NCBI GenBank assembly: GCA_018334995.1
Contig: JAGXKW010000007.1
Span: 1-64,000, forward strand
Length of the DNA stretch: 64,000 bases
Direction of reading: 5' to 3'
Source: Wenzhouxiangellaceae bacterium
GTDB lineage: Bacteria; Pseudomonadota; Gammaproteobacteria; Xanthomonadales; Wenzhouxiangellaceae
The translations under genes were made by a program, and so were the position numbers. Positions 34,357 to 44,087 of this stretch are shown here, one piece after another (position 1 is the first letter of the stretch; each line of letters starts with the position of its first letter). Below the pieces are notes generated by a model. That model had not been told where the DNA came from and did not search any database. It saw only the letters and a list, made by a program, of their open reading frames with translations.

Positions 34357-35628
34357 TCACTCCTGTCGGCGCCGCTCCAGCGCCTGCAACGCCGCCGCAG
34401 CCGTGATGAAAGAGCCGAAGACCACGACGGTCTGCTCCGGCCGGCAAGCGGCAAGCGCGGCATCCAGCGCGTCCGGAACAGATTCTAACGCTTCCACGCA
34501 CCGATCGGCAGGCAGCGCGCGCATGCGCTCGATCAACTCGGCGGCACGCAGGCCGCGCGGCACGTCCAGCGTGGCCGCATACCAGTGTTCGAATGCGCCG
34601 GCCAGCGGCCGGACGATGCCCTCGACGTCCTTGTCCGCCAGCGCCGCGAACACCGCGACCTTGGCGCCGGGCATGCGTTCGAGCTGGGCGGCGAGCACCC
34701 GGGCCGCGGCCGGATTGTGCGCAACGTCGACGATCACGTCCGGCGCACGTGCGACCCGCTCGAACCGCCCGGCAAGCCGGGCTCCGGCAATGCCATCGCT
34801 CAGCGTTCGATCGTCGAGCGCCGGCGCCAGGACCAGCGCCGCACGCGCCGCCGCCGCCGCGTTGCCGGCCTGGTGGCGGCCGGACAACCCCGGCACGATT
34901 CCGCGCAGCACCCGCCGGCCCAAGTCCAGGGTGACCCGCCCGGCGCGCCAGCGCCAGTCGAAATCGTGCCCGGCCAGGAAAATGTCGGCGCGCTGGTGAC
35001 GCAATGCATCCAGCATGCCCGCCGGCGGGCGCTTTTCGGCCACGATCATCGGCTTCCCCGCGCGTGCGATGCCGCACTTCTCGCGCGCGATGGCCGCGCG
35101 CGTGCGGCCGAGAAACCGCTGATGGTCCAGACCGATGGAGGTGATCACTGCCACATCCGCGTCGACCGCATTCACCGCGTCCAGGCGCCCGCCCATGCCG
35201 ACCTCGAGGATCAGCCAGTCCGGCGATGCGCGCGATGCGAGCACCAGGGCGGCCAGGGTGACGTGCTCGAACCAGGTCAGCGCGACGTCGCCGCGCGCCC
35301 GTTCGACGGCGCACAGGGCGTCGGCGATCCGGTCGTCATCGCCGGGCACGCCGTTGAAGCGGAAGCGTTCGCCGAAGGCCACGAGGTGCGGCGAAGTAAA
35401 CGCCAGCGTCGTGATGCCGGCGCGTCCCGCGATGGCCTCGAGAAATGCGACCGTGGAGCCCTTGCCGTTGGTGCCGGCGATGCTGATGATCCGGGTTGCG
35501 CCGAATTGCAGCGATAGACGGGCCAGCACCTGGCGCACGCGGTCCAGTCCCAGGTCGATCCCGGACGGCGGCGCGCGCCGCTCGATATGCTGCAACATCC
35601 CGGCCAGGCTGGCGGGCAGGTCGGTCAT
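34357..35628 (-). CDS. folC: Dihydrofolate synthase / folylpolyglutamate synthase
   Basis: A 423-aa Mur-ligase-like enzyme with the P-loop GTNGKGSTVAFLEAI, the FTSPHLVAFGERFRFNG loop, VGMGGRLDAVN and the C-terminal VDVAHNPAAARVLA. It adds glutamate to dihydropteroate and extends the polyglutamate tail of folates. It lies 55 nt after accD and 24 nt before the SPOR gene in the conserved order. Confidence 0.96.
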   Translation of the reverse strand: MTDLPASLAGMLQHIERRAPPSGIDLGLDRVRQVLARLSLQFGATRIISIAGTNGKGSTVAFLEAIAGRAGITTLAFTSPHLVAFGERFRFNGVPGDDDRIADALCAVERARGDVALTWFEHVTLAALVLASRASPDWLILEVGMGGRLDAVNAVDADVAVITSIGLDHQRFLGRTRAAIAREKCGIARAGKPMIVAEKRPPAGMLDALRHQRADIFLAGHDFDWRWRAGRVTLDLGRRVLRGIVPGLSGRHQAGNAAAAARAALVLAPALDDRTLSDGIAGARLAGRFERVARAPDVIVDVAHNPAAARVLAAQLERMPGAKVAVFAALADKDVEGIVRPLAGAFEHWYAATLDVPRGLRAAELIERMRALPADRCVEALESVPDALDAALAACRPEQTVVVFGSFITAAAALQALERRRQE

Positions 35629-35683
35629 GGCGTCAATTCAACGGTGGGCAAGTGTCCAGAGACGGCGCGCCTCCGGAGTCGGA

Positions 35684-36634
35684 TCAGTCGTCAGCGTCGC
35701 CGGCTTCATCGGATTCATCGGGGCCGGCGGAATCGCCCGCCCCGGCCGCTTCGACGGGGCCCTCGCGCGGCGGTCCGTACCCGTGTCCGCCCAGCAAAAG
35801 CGACAGCAGTTGATGAATCTTCTGGCGCATCTCGCGCCGATCAACGATCAGGTCGATCGCACCCTTTTCGAGCAGGAATTCCGCGCGCTGGAAACCCTCC
35901 GGCAACTGCTCGCGCACGGTCTGCTCGATCACGCGCGGCCCGGCGAAACCGATCAGCGCATCGGGTTCGGCAATATTGATGTCGCCCAGCATGCCGAGGC
36001 TGGCCGAAACCCCGCCGGTAGTCGGGTGGCCCAGGACCGAAATGTAGGGCAGACCGGCTTCGGTCAACCGCGCCAGTCCGGCCGAGGTCCTGGCCATCTG
36101 CATCAGCGAAAACAGGCCTTCCTGCATGCGCGCCCCGCCGGTGGCCGTGAAGCACACCAGCGGCAGGCGATTTTCCAGCGCGGCATCCACGCCGGCCATG
36201 AATTTCTCGCCGACCACGGAACCCATGGAACCGCCCATGAAATTGAAATCGAATGCGCAGGCGACCAGCGGCAATTCCAGCACGCTTCCGCGCATCACGA
36301 CCATCGCGTCGTTCTCGCCGGTGGCCTTCTGGGCGGCCGAGAGGCGATCGCGGTAACGCTTGCTGTCGCGAAATTTCAACGGATCGGCGGGGCGGAGACC
36401 GGCGCCCAGTTCCTCGCGGCCCTCGGCGTCGAGAAACGCATCCAGGCGGACGCGCCCGGTCAGCGACATGTGATGGTCGCACTTCGGGCAGACCCGCACC
36501 GAGCGCTCGACTTCCGGCCGGTACAGCACCGCTTCGCACTGCCTGCACTTGGTCCAGAGACCGTCGGGCACCTTGCGCGTCTTGCCGCCTTCGGTGCGGA
36601 TGCGCGACGGCATGAGCTTCTGGAACCAGGTCAT
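35684..36634 (-). CDS. accD: Acetyl-CoA carboxylase carboxyltransferase subunit beta
   Basis: A 316-aa carboxyltransferase subunit. An N-terminal four-cysteine zinc ribbon (CRQC and CPKC separated by about 15 residues) precedes the crotonase-like core, with [22 protein letters not shown]-type segment [10 protein letters not shown] and [13 protein letters not shown] Glu/Asp/Gly-rich C-terminal tail of about 25 residues is extra. It works with AccA, AccB and AccC to make malonyl-CoA. The ATG overlaps the trpA stop by 4 nt (ATGA). Confidence 0.97.
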   Translation of the reverse strand: MTWFQKLMPSRIRTEGGKTRKVPDGLWTKCRQCEAVLYRPEVERSVRVCPKCDHHMSLTGRVRLDAFLDAEGREELGAGLRPADPLKFRDSKRYRDRLSAAQKATGENDAMVVMRGSVLELPLVACAFDFNFMGGSMGSVVGEKFMAGVDAALENRLPLVCFTATGGARMQEGLFSLMQMARTSAGLARLTEAGLPYISVLGHPTTGGVSASLGMLGDINIAEPDALIGFAGPRVIEQTVREQLPEGFQRAEFLLEKGAIDLIVDRREMRQKIHQLLSLLLGGHGYGPPREGPVEAAGAGDSAGPDESDEAGDADD

Positions 36635-37476
36635 GCACGGGCCTCCGCGGCTACGGCGTCGCCGCAGCGGTCCAGCGCGGCGCGGATGCCGCCGATATAT
36701 TCGGTCACGATTTCGATGGCGGCGGTTTCGGTTTCGGCCTGGTCCAGCTGGCTGACGAGCGCCGAACCGATCACGACCGCATCGGCCACCGCTGCGACCG
36801 CCTCGGCCTGCGCCGGCGTGGAGATTCCGAAACCGACCGCGACCGGCAGGTCCGAGCGGTCGCGAATGGACCCGATCGCCGGGGCGAGCGCGCCGGCGTC
36901 AAGCGCCGCCGAGCCGGTCACGCCCTTGAGCGAAACGTAATAGATGAAACCGCCGGCGAGTGGCGCCATGCGCTCGACCCGCGCTTCGGTCGTGGTCGGA
37001 GCCACCAGAAATATCTGATGCAATTCGTGTTCGGCGAACACGCGCCGGGTCTCGACCGCTTCGTCCGCCGGACAGTCGACGATCAGCAGCCCGTCGACCC
37101 CGGCGCCCGCGGCGCGGCGGGAAAAGGTCTCCAGCCCGCATCGCTCCACCGGGTTCATGTAACCCATCAGGATCACCGGCGTGTCGCTGTCGCGCGCACG
37201 GAACTCTGCGACCTGGGCAAACACCTTTTCAAGCGTCATGCCCTGTTCGAGCGCCGCGGCGCAGGCATTCTGGATGACCGGTCCGTCCGCCATCACGTCG
37301 GAAAACGGAATGCCGAGTTCGAGCAGATCGGCCCCGTTGGCCACCAGCGCATGCATGATTTCCACCGTCCAGGCGGGGTCCGGATGACCGGCCGTCACGT
37401 AGGGAATCAGTCCCTTGCGGCCGTGTTCGGCGAGCGCGGCGAAGCGCCGGTCGATTCTGTTGCTGAAACGAGTCAA
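36631..37476 (-). CDS. trpA: Tryptophan synthase alpha chain
   Basis: A 281-aa TIM-barrel protein. It has [11 protein letters not shown], the catalytic-Glu segment [29 protein letters not shown] and a [14 protein letters not shown] phosphate-binding loop. It splits indole-3-glycerol phosphate and channels indole to TrpB. The only available start is TTG at 37476, in a TTGA overlap with the trpB stop and with GGAGG 9 nt upstream inside trpB. Confidence 0.96.
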   Translation of the reverse strand: MTRFSNRIDRRFAALAEHGRKGLIPYVTAGHPDPAWTVEIMHALVANGADLLELGIPFSDVMADGPVIQNACAAALEQGMTLEKVFAQVAEFRARDSDTPVILMGYMNPVERCGLETFSRRAAGAGVDGLLIVDCPADEAVETRRVFAEHELHQIFLVAPTTTEARVERMAPLAGGFIYYVSLKGVTGSAALDAGALAPAIGSIRDRSDLPVAVGFGISTPAQAEAVAAVADAVVIGSALVSQLDQAETETAAIEIVTEYIGGIRAALDRCGDAVAAEARA

Positions 37477-38711
37477 ATGCTGATGCCCTCCAGATCGGCC
37501 ACGGTATGGATATCCTTGTCGCCGCGCCCGGACATGTTGAGCAGCACGACCTGGTCAGGCGTCATGCGGCTGGCCTGCTTTATGGCCCAGGCGACGGCAT
37601 GTGCGCTTTCCAGAGCCGGCATGATGCCTTCCTTGCGGGTGCAAAGGTGGAACGCTTCCAGCGCTTCGTCATCGGTAACGCCCACGTATCGGGCGCGCAG
37701 CGAATCCTTCAGCCACGCATGTTCCGGGCCAACACCGGGGTAGTCCAGCCCGGCCGAAACCGAGTGCGTATGGCGGATCTGTCCGGCGTCGTCGTCGAGC
37801 AGGTAGGTCCGCGAGCCGTGCAGCACCCCGACCCGGCCGGCGCACAGGCTGGCGGCATGCTCCAGTCCGGAAAGTCCGCGCCCGGCGGCCTCGACGCCGT
37901 ACATCGCGACATCCTCGTCGTCGATGAACGGATAGAACAGCCCCATGGCATTGGAGCCGCCGCCCACGCAGGCGACCAGCGCCTCCGGCAGCTTGCCGTA
38001 TTCTTCCACGCACTGGCGGCGCGCCTCGCGGCCGACCACCGCGTTGAAATCGCGCACCAGCGCCGGGTAAGGATGCGGCCCGGCCACGGTGCCCAGGATG
38101 TAGAACGTGTCGTCGACGTTCGTCACCCAGTCGCGCATGGCCTCGTTGAGCGCGTCCTTGAGCGTTCGCGCGCCCGACTCGACGCTGATCACTTCCGCGC
38201 CCAGCAGCTTCATGCGAAACACGTTGATCGCCTGGCGCTTGATGTCGTCGGCGCCCATGTAGACCACGCATTGCATGCCCAGCCGGGCCGCGACGGTCGC
38301 CGATGCCACGCCGTGCTGGCCGGCGCCGGTCTCGGCGATCACCCGCTTCTTGCCCATCGCGCGCGCCAGCAGCGCCTGGCCGACGGTGTTGTTGATCTTG
38401 TGCGCGCCGGTATGGTTGAGGTCTTCGCGCTTGAATACGATCTTTGCGCCGCCGGCATGCGCGGTCAAACGCTCCGCCAGGTACAGCGGCGAGGGGCGGC
38501 CCACGAAATGGGCCAGATCGCTGTCCAGTTCGGCCTGAAAATCGGCGTCGTCGCGATATTTCCGCCAGGCGGCCTCGAGCTCTTCCAGCGCCACCATCAG
38601 CGTCTCGGAAACAAAGCGTCCGCCGAACGCGCCGAAATGCCCGCTGGCATCCGGCAGGGCCTGGCGCGGGTCCGCAGACGACACGGTTCGCTTTTCAGCC
38701 ACTTCAACCAT
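37473..38711 (-). CDS. trpB: Tryptophan synthase beta chain
   Basis: A 412-aa PLP enzyme. The Lys Schiff-base motif is in [16 protein letters not shown], with [11 protein letters not shown] and the phosphate-binding GGGSNAMG. It joins indole and serine into tryptophan. The ATG at 38711 overlaps the trpF stop by 8 nt and is preceded by GGAGAG; the longer open frame upstream is trpF shadow. The adjacent trpA gives the alpha2-beta2 complex. Confidence 0.97.
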   Translation of the reverse strand: MVEVAEKRTVSSADPRQALPDASGHFGAFGGRFVSETLMVALEELEAAWRKYRDDADFQAELDSDLAHFVGRPSPLYLAERLTAHAGGAKIVFKREDLNHTGAHKINNTVGQALLARAMGKKRVIAETGAGQHGVASATVAARLGMQCVVYMGADDIKRQAINVFRMKLLGAEVISVESGARTLKDALNEAMRDWVTNVDDTFYILGTVAGPHPYPALVRDFNAVVGREARRQCVEEYGKLPEALVACVGGGSNAMGLFYPFIDDEDVAMYGVEAAGRGLSGLEHAASLCAGRVGVLHGSRTYLLDDDAGQIRHTHSVSAGLDYPGVGPEHAWLKDSLRARYVGVTDDEALEAFHLCTRKEGIMPALESAHAVAWAIKQASRMTPDQVVLLNMSGRGDKDIHTVADLEGISI

Positions 38712-39318
38712 TTTGAATTCTCTCCATGAACCGCCGCATGAGCGCGGCATCCTTGATTCCCGGCGCACTTTCGATACCCGATGAAACGTCGACCGCAGGC
38801 GGCGCCATCGACGACAGCGCAATGCCCACGTTATCGGGATCGAGCCCGCCGGCCAGTATCCAGGGACGATCCGGCAACACCGCGTTCTCCCAATCGAACG
38901 TTTCGCCGGACCCGCCCATCCCGCCGGCTGCATGCGCGTCCAGCAGCAGGGCCTGCGCCCCGGACCACTGATGATACTGCACGCAACCCGGTGAAGCCAT
39001 TGGCAAGGCCTTGATCCAGGGCATACCGAAAGCGTCGCAATAGGCCGGTGTCTCGTTGCCGTGGAACTGCAACCAGTTCAGCGGTACCCGTGCGACGACC
39101 GAGCGCACCCGGTCTTCCGGCGCGTCCATGAACAGGCCCACGACTCCGACCAGCGGCGGCAGCACGCTGCAGATCTCGGCGGCCCGCTCGCGGGACACGC
39201 AGCGCGGCGAACCTTCGACGAATACCAGGCCGATCGCGCTCGCGCCCAGCGAGGCGGCCAGCAGCGCGTCCTCGACCCGGGTGATGCCGCAGAACTTGAC
39301 TCGAACCGGTGCCTTCAT
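38704..39318 (-). CDS. trpF: Phosphoribosylanthranilate isomerase
   Basis: A 204-aa TIM-barrel with [14 protein letters not shown] (catalytic Cys), [31 protein letters not shown] (catalytic Asp), [10 protein letters not shown] and [15 protein letters not shown]. The start at 39318 forms a TGATG junction with the truA stop; an ATG at 39333 would add five residues and overlap truA by 16 nt. It is separate from trpC, as in Pseudomonas and Xanthomonas. Confidence 0.95.
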   Translation of the reverse strand: MKAPVRVKFCGITRVEDALLAASLGASAIGLVFVEGSPRCVSRERAAEICSVLPPLVGVVGLFMDAPEDRVRSVVARVPLNWLQFHGNETPAYCDAFGMPWIKALPMASPGCVQYHQWSGAQALLLDAHAAGGMGGSGETFDWENAVLPDRPWILAGGLDPDNVGIALSSMAPPAVDVSSGIESAPGIKDAALMRRFMERIQNG

Positions 39319-40133
39319 CAACTCAGATTCCATCCGCGCGGAAACGCGCTCGTCTCAAAGGTAGGCAACTCCGGATAATCCGGATACTCGACGCCGACGA
39401 AATACAGGCCATCGGCGGTCGCCGTTACGCCCGCCTCCGACCGCCTTCGCCCTGCGAGTACGTCGGCGACCCATTCCGGTGACCGCTTGCCGGCACCGAC
39501 TTCGACCAGCGTGCCGGCGATGTTGCGCACCATATGGTACAGAAATGCATTCGCCGTGACTTCGATGACCACTTCGTTGCCGACGCGTTCAACGCGAATG
39601 GCGCTCAGCGTCCGGACCGCGTGCTTGGCCTGGCAGCCCGGCGCGCGAAAACTGGAAAAATCCTGCTCGCCCAGCAGGTGCTGGGCGGCCTCGTGCATGC
39701 GGGCGGCATCCAGCTTCCGGCGCTCCCAGGAAATCCGGCCGGCCAGCAGCCCCGGACGCGTCCACCGATTGAGGATCCTGTAGCGGTAGGTTCGCGCCCG
39801 CGCGCTGAACCTGGCGTGAAAGTCCGGCCCGGCATGGCGCGCCCAGAGCACGCTGGCGCCCGCCGGGAGATGGCTGTTGCAGCCCAGCACCCAGGCGCGC
39901 TCGCTGCGCTCGACCGATATGTCGAAATGCACGACCTGGCACAGCGCATGCACCCCGGTGTCGGTTCGGCCCGCGCAGTGAACGGTGACCGGACCGTCGG
40001 CGACGCGGCCGGCGGCCCGTTCGAGTTCCTCCTGTACCGTGGGCTTCTGGCGCTGACGCTGGAACCCGAAGAAGCGGCTGCCGTCATACTCGAGTCCCAG
40101 CACGATCCTGTTTTTCGGTTCGGCGGCGTTCAC
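39318..40133 (-). CDS. truA: tRNA pseudouridine(38-40) synthase
   Basis: A pseudouridine synthase of about 271 aa with LGLEYDGSRFFGFQRQ, the catalytic Asp in CAGRTDTGVHAL, and FLYHMVRNIAGTLVEVG. It modifies uridines 38-40 of the tRNA anticodon arm. The frame opens at a TTG at 40172, but a GTG at 40133 gives the usual distance to the conserved LEYDG and is preferred; no strong Shine-Dalgarno separates the two. It follows fimV and is coupled to trpF through TGATG. Confidence 0.93.
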   Translation of the reverse strand: MNAAEPKNRIVLGLEYDGSRFFGFQRQRQKPTVQEELERAAGRVADGPVTVHCAGRTDTGVHALCQVVHFDISVERSERAWVLGCNSHLPAGASVLWARHAGPDFHARFSARARTYRYRILNRWTRPGLLAGRISWERRKLDAARMHEAAQHLLGEQDFSSFRAPGCQAKHAVRTLSAIRVERVGNEVVIEVTANAFLYHMVRNIAGTLVEVGAGKRSPEWVADVLAGRRRSEAGVTATADGLYFVGVEYPDYPELPTFETSAFPRGWNLS

Positions 40134-40187
40134 TGCGCTCGGCCTGCCAACGACCGATACTGCGGCAGGCAAAAGGGCGTGGCGGCG

Positions 40188-42743
40188 TCAGTCTTCGCGG
40201 CCGTCACCGGCCTCGTCGAGAAGCTTGCGCGCCTCTTGCTGCTGGGATTCATTGCCCTCGCGCGCGACCTCCTCGAGCAGCGTGCGCGCCGAGTCGGTGC
40301 TGTTCCAGGAAAGATACGCCTTGGCCAGATCCAGCTTGACGTCGATGTCGTCGTCGCTCTGGGCAAAGATGTCGTCCTCGGTATCGTCGACTTCGTCGGC
40401 CTCATCGGCCGACAAGACCGGCGTCTCCTCGAAATCCGCAGCTTGCGGTTCACCGGAGGCCCTGGTATCGGCATCGCGGGTTCGGTCAGCTTCTTCACCG
40501 TCATCCCAGTCAAGAACCAGGTTATCGATATCTTCGCTCTCGCCGCGATCGCTGGGCCGCTCATCGTCCGCCAACCGACCGGGTTCGTCGGCCTCTTCCA
40601 AATCGCTGAAATCAATCGGCACATCGTCCTCTGTCTCCGACGACCGTTCGCGCGCAGCGGTGGCGGCACGATCTTCGACTTCACGCAGCAGCGTCCCTTC
40701 CGGCAGGGGCTCTTCGGACGCTTCTTCTCCGAGCCAGTCCTGGTCGTCGGACTCTTCGAGATCGGCGTCGAGGCGCGACATCAGCTCGTCGACCTCGGAT
40801 TCCGCGTCGATGTCGGATGCCGGTTCCAAACGATCCGGTTCCTCCGAATCGGGGACCCAGTCACTGCTGCCCTTGACCAGCGGGTGGCCGGGCATGACTC
40901 GATCCGCCAATTCCAGTGCTTGGCGCCACTCGGGTTCTTCGCCGGACTCGACGTGCTCGAACATCTGCTCCAGCGCCTCGCCGAACCGGGCTTCGTTGCC
41001 GGCCGTACCCAGCGACTGCAGCAGGCCCAGATGGGCCGCCAGGTCGGTCGGCCGTGCTTCGACCCGGGCGCGCGCACGATCGGCCGGCGTTTCGACACCG
41101 CCTGCAGGCTGCGCCTGCGTGCCCGCCTGGCCTACCGTGGGCCGCGATGTTTCCGTTTCCCGGGCCGCGCGGCGACGCAGCGCAATTCGAACCCCGGCCA
41201 GCAGCAGCAAAAGCAATACCAACCCGACGAACAGCATCAACATCGGATTGCTCAGCAGGCCGCCGGAGCGCTCGATCCGGGTCACGGTGCGCTCGGGCGC
41301 AACCTGCGCGGTGGATTCAGCATCCGATTCCGACACGTCGGCCTCGGGCGTTGCGCCGGCGGAAGAATCATTGGGCCCGGACGCAGAACCCGAAGCCTCG
41401 GCCCGTTGCGTATCGGCACCCGCCGAAGCTGCCACGGATTCCTCGAGATATTCGTCCAGGCGCTGGGACACCCGAGCTCTGAGCGACGGATCGGCATCCT
41501 CGCGGGTGGCTTCGCGCGCGGCCCGCAGCGTTTCCTGCAGCCCGGCCAGCTCGGCGTCCCGAAGCCCCAGCGCGCCAGGATTGTCGCGCGCCAGGGATTC
41601 GAGCTCCTCGACGCGCGACTGGAATTCCTCGGCTTCCTGGCGGGCGGTATACAGCTCTTCTTCCGCGCGCGCCAGACGCTGTCGAAGATCGGCAACTTCC
41701 GATGCATCCTGGTCGGACAGCCCGCTGCCCGCTTCCTCTTCGTCCGGCGGCACCAGCGACAGGCGGTGATCGACCGAACCGTCCCCGGCGCCGTCCGCCG
41801 CGGACGTGCGTGCGGGAGTATCCGACGGGGCGTTGTCCGCCGCGCCGGAAGCCGGTTCGTCGGCCGCGCCGGATGCCCCATCGCGACCGGCCGCGGACAC
41901 CACCGGCGTATCACCTGTTGCACGGCGTTGAAACGCACGATTCTGTGCCGCGACCTCGGCCGCAACCGCAGCGGCGTCCCGGGACATGGCCTGGCCGGCA
42001 TCGGGAATGCGCAGCTCGGCGCCACGCAGCAGCTGGTTGATGTTCCGATCGCGAAAGGCGCTCGGATTCAGCTCGACGATGGCGATCATCATCTGGTTCA
42101 TCGTCACCTCGCCGGACGGCAGATTCGCGCGCGCGATCGACCAAAGCGTTTCACCCGATTCGACCGGACCGTAGGTGCCGGCGCCGCTGCTGGCCGCGGC
42201 CGCAGGACGGTCCGGCGCCGCCGTATCCTGCGAGCGGGCGGTTGGGCTGGCAGGCTGCGCGGCCCGGTCCGGCCCGGGCTCGACTTCGCTCGATGCCGAC
42301 TCGGATTGCGCAGGGGCCGGCGCAGGCGCTTCGACAGCGACAGTGGCCGGGTCGAGAAAAAGCGTGTATTCACGCAGCACGCGGCCGCTGGACCAGCGCG
42401 CATCGATCAGCAGCTGAACGACCGGGTCGGTGACCACCCGGTCGGAAGTGACCCGAACGACCGGCGGCGAAACGCTGCGATCAACGCGCACCTCGAGATT
42501 CAGGCCCAGGGAATCGCTCATCAGTCCAAGGCGCTCGTAGTCGGCCGGTGAGGCCGGTGCGACGGTCAGCGAATCGAGATTGTCCTCATTCGCGTCGAGC
42601 AGCCGCATGCGCACATCGAGCGGCTGATTCAGGAAGGACTCGACGCGGGCCTCGCCCAGGCCCAGCGCTTGCGCACCGAGGGGCACCATGAGGGCAACGG
42701 CAATCAGTGCCCACTCGCTCCAGTTTCGCTGCGCCCGACTCAT
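40188..42743 (-). CDS. fimV: FimV-type polar hub protein
   Basis: An 851-aa protein. It has a signal sequence, then the FimV N-terminal domain (LGEARVESFLNQPLDVRMRL), a LysM-like peptidoglycan-binding segment (YGPVESGETLWSIARANLP), a predicted coiled coil, one transmembrane helix (about residues 500-520), and a very acidic cytosolic part ending in the conserved TPR-like cap DVKLDLAKAYLSWNSTDSAR. FimV organises type IV pili and polar signalling in Pseudomonas. The ATG at 42743 is preferred over 42761 because GGGGG and GGA lie in front. Confidence 0.92.
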   Translation of the reverse strand: MSRAQRNWSEWALIAVALMVPLGAQALGLGEARVESFLNQPLDVRMRLLDANEDNLDSLTVAPASPADYERLGLMSDSLGLNLEVRVDRSVSPPVVRVTSDRVVTDPVVQLLIDARWSSGRVLREYTLFLDPATVAVEAPAPAPAQSESASSEVEPGPDRAAQPASPTARSQDTAAPDRPAAAASSGAGTYGPVESGETLWSIARANLPSGEVTMNQMMIAIVELNPSAFRDRNINQLLRGAELRIPDAGQAMSRDAAAVAAEVAAQNRAFQRRATGDTPVVSAAGRDGASGAADEPASGAADNAPSDTPARTSAADGAGDGSVDHRLSLVPPDEEEAGSGLSDQDASEVADLRQRLARAEEELYTARQEAEEFQSRVEELESLARDNPGALGLRDAELAGLQETLRAAREATREDADPSLRARVSQRLDEYLEESVAASAGADTQRAEASGSASGPNDSSAGATPEADVSESDAESTAQVAPERTVTRIERSGGLLSNPMLMLFVGLVLLLLLLAGVRIALRRRAARETETSRPTVGQAGTQAQPAGGVETPADRARARVEARPTDLAAHLGLLQSLGTAGNEARFGEALEQMFEHVESGEEPEWRQALELADRVMPGHPLVKGSSDWVPDSEEPDRLEPASDIDAESEVDELMSRLDADLEESDDQDWLGEEASEEPLPEGTLLREVEDRAATAARERSSETEDDVPIDFSDLEEADEPGRLADDERPSDRGESEDIDNLVLDWDDGEEADRTRDADTRASGEPQAADFEETPVLSADEADEVDDTEDDIFAQSDDDIDVKLDLAKAYLSWNSTDSARTLLEEVAREGNESQQQEARKLLDEAGDGRED

Positions 42744-42833
42744 CAGATCCGACCCCCGCATGCTTTTACAAAATATTCATGGAGTATAGCAAGCAGCAAC
42801 CTCCGGAAACAATCACCGAAGCGCGGCGCCTTG

Positions 42834-43883
42834 TCACCCCGGTTCGGCCACACATCGGGCGACCAGGAACTCGCCGATCTGGACTGCGTTGAGCGCCGCT
42901 CCCTTGCGCAGATTATCCGAAACCACCCACAGATCCAGGCCGTTTTCATCGGTCATATCACGCCGGATCCGTCCGACCAGCACCTCGTCGCGGCCGGAGG
43001 CGTCGACCAGCGGCATCGGATCGCGCTCGCCCTCGATCACGCGCACACCCTCGGCCCGCTCCAGGAGTCCGCGAACCTCGTCGAGCTCGAACGGGTTTTC
43101 GGTTTCCAGGTGCACCGCCTCGCTGTGTCCGTAGAACACCGGCACCCGCACCGCCGTGGCGTTGACGCCGATTCGATCATCGCCGAGGATCTTGCGCGTC
43201 TCGAAGTGCATCTTGAGTTCTTCGCGGGTATATCCGCCGGGTTCGATGACATCTATTCGCGGAATGACGTTGAACGCGATCGGTGCGCTGAGCACTTCCA
43301 CGGTCGGGTCGCGGAAGTTGAGCTTGTCGGCGGTCTGTCGGCCGAGCTCGTCCATCGCCCTGCGCCCGGCACCTGAGACCGCCTGGTAGGTCGCGACGTT
43401 GATCCGCGTGACGCCGAAGCGACGATGAATCGGCGCGACCGCCAACAGCATCTGGATCGTGGAGCAATTCGGGTTGGCGATGATGCCGCCGGACACGTCG
43501 GGCCCGTAGCCTCCGGCGATCACGTTCCGATTGACCTCGGGCACCACCAGCGGGACATCGTCGTGCATGCGGAAATGCGAGGTATTGTCGATGACCGTTG
43601 CCCCGGCGGCCGCGGCGCGCGGCGCGTGCGCGGCCGAAACCGAACCGCCGGCCGAGAAGAACGCGAAATCGACCCCGGCGAAGTCGAAATCCTCCAGGTC
43701 GACCACGCTCAGCGAGCGCTTGCCGAAGCGCACCTGTTGCCCGGCCGAACGCGCGCTGGCCAGCACCGCCAGCCGTCCTACCGGGAAATTGCGTTCGGCG
43801 AGCAACTCCAGCAAGACCTCGCCCACCGCGCCGGTCGCACCGACCACGGCAACGTCGAATTTTCGCTCGGCGGGCTGGGGCAT
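42834..43883 (-). CDS. asd: Aspartate-semialdehyde dehydrogenase
   Basis: A 349-aa enzyme. It has the NADP motif VVGATGAVGEVLL, the catalytic Cys in IIANPNCSTIQMLLA, QAVSGAGRRAMDEL and the VRVPVFYGHSEAV region with the catalytic His. It is the second step to lysine, methionine, threonine and diaminopimelate. It starts the minus-strand block ahead of fimV. A run of TCGGTGG repeats and a 17-nt palindrome lie 45-100 nt upstream. Confidence 0.96.
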   Translation of the reverse strand: MPQPAERKFDVAVVGATGAVGEVLLELLAERNFPVGRLAVLASARSAGQQVRFGKRSLSVVDLEDFDFAGVDFAFFSAGGSVSAAHAPRAAAAGATVIDNTSHFRMHDDVPLVVPEVNRNVIAGGYGPDVSGGIIANPNCSTIQMLLAVAPIHRRFGVTRINVATYQAVSGAGRRAMDELGRQTADKLNFRDPTVEVLSAPIAFNVIPRIDVIEPGGYTREELKMHFETRKILGDDRIGVNATAVRVPVFYGHSEAVHLETENPFELDEVRGLLERAEGVRVIEGERDPMPLVDASGRDEVLVGRIRRDMTDENGLDLWVVSDNLRKGAALNAVQIGEFLVARCVAEPG

Positions 43884-43927
43884 GAAACAGGTATCTTCGG
43901 AAGGTTGCCGAATGATGATAGCGGGAA

Positions 43928-43955
43928 TCGGTGGTCAGTGGTCGGTGGTCGGTGA
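43928..43955 (+). repeat. TCGGTGG heptamer tandem repeat
   Basis: Four consecutive 7-nt units, TCGGTGG-TCAGTGG-TCGGTGG-TCGGTGA, lie in the asd-aroC intergenic region. A second array of the related unit TCGGCAG occurs on the opposite strand at 50334-50358, also between genes. The consensus is TCGGYRG. Function is unknown; slippage-prone repeats are one possibility. Confidence 0.75.
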
Positions 43956-43964
43956 AATTCGGCG

Positions 43965-43981
43965 GCGAATTCCGAATTCGC
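43965..43981. promoter_or_regulatory. 17-nt perfect palindrome upstream of asd
   Basis: GCGAATTC-C-GAATTCGC is an 8-bp perfect inverted repeat around one base, about 82-98 nt upstream of the asd start codon and just past the heptamer array. The geometry suits a dimeric repressor or activator operator. No known binding protein matches with certainty. Confidence 0.35.
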
Positions 43982-44087
43982 GTTGCTGGCTGTTGGTGAT
44001 TGGTCGGGTTTGTCATCGGAGGCGGTTGGAGCGCCCCCGGAATCTCCGGTCAGCCGCCAAAACATTCTTCCGACTTCCACTTCCGAC

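Noticed and set aside
39319-39333. Upstream ATG for trpF at 39333
   Set aside because: The ATG at 39318 forms a TGATG coupling junction with truA and starts at the conserved [11 protein letters not shown].
39534-42551. A 1005-codon plus-strand frame opposite fimV and truA
   Set aside because: It lies opposite clear FimV and TruA motifs and shows repetitive basic composition typical of antisense frames.
43928-43955. Heptamer arrays as a CRISPR
   Set aside because: Units are 7 nt with no spacers; no cas genes are present.
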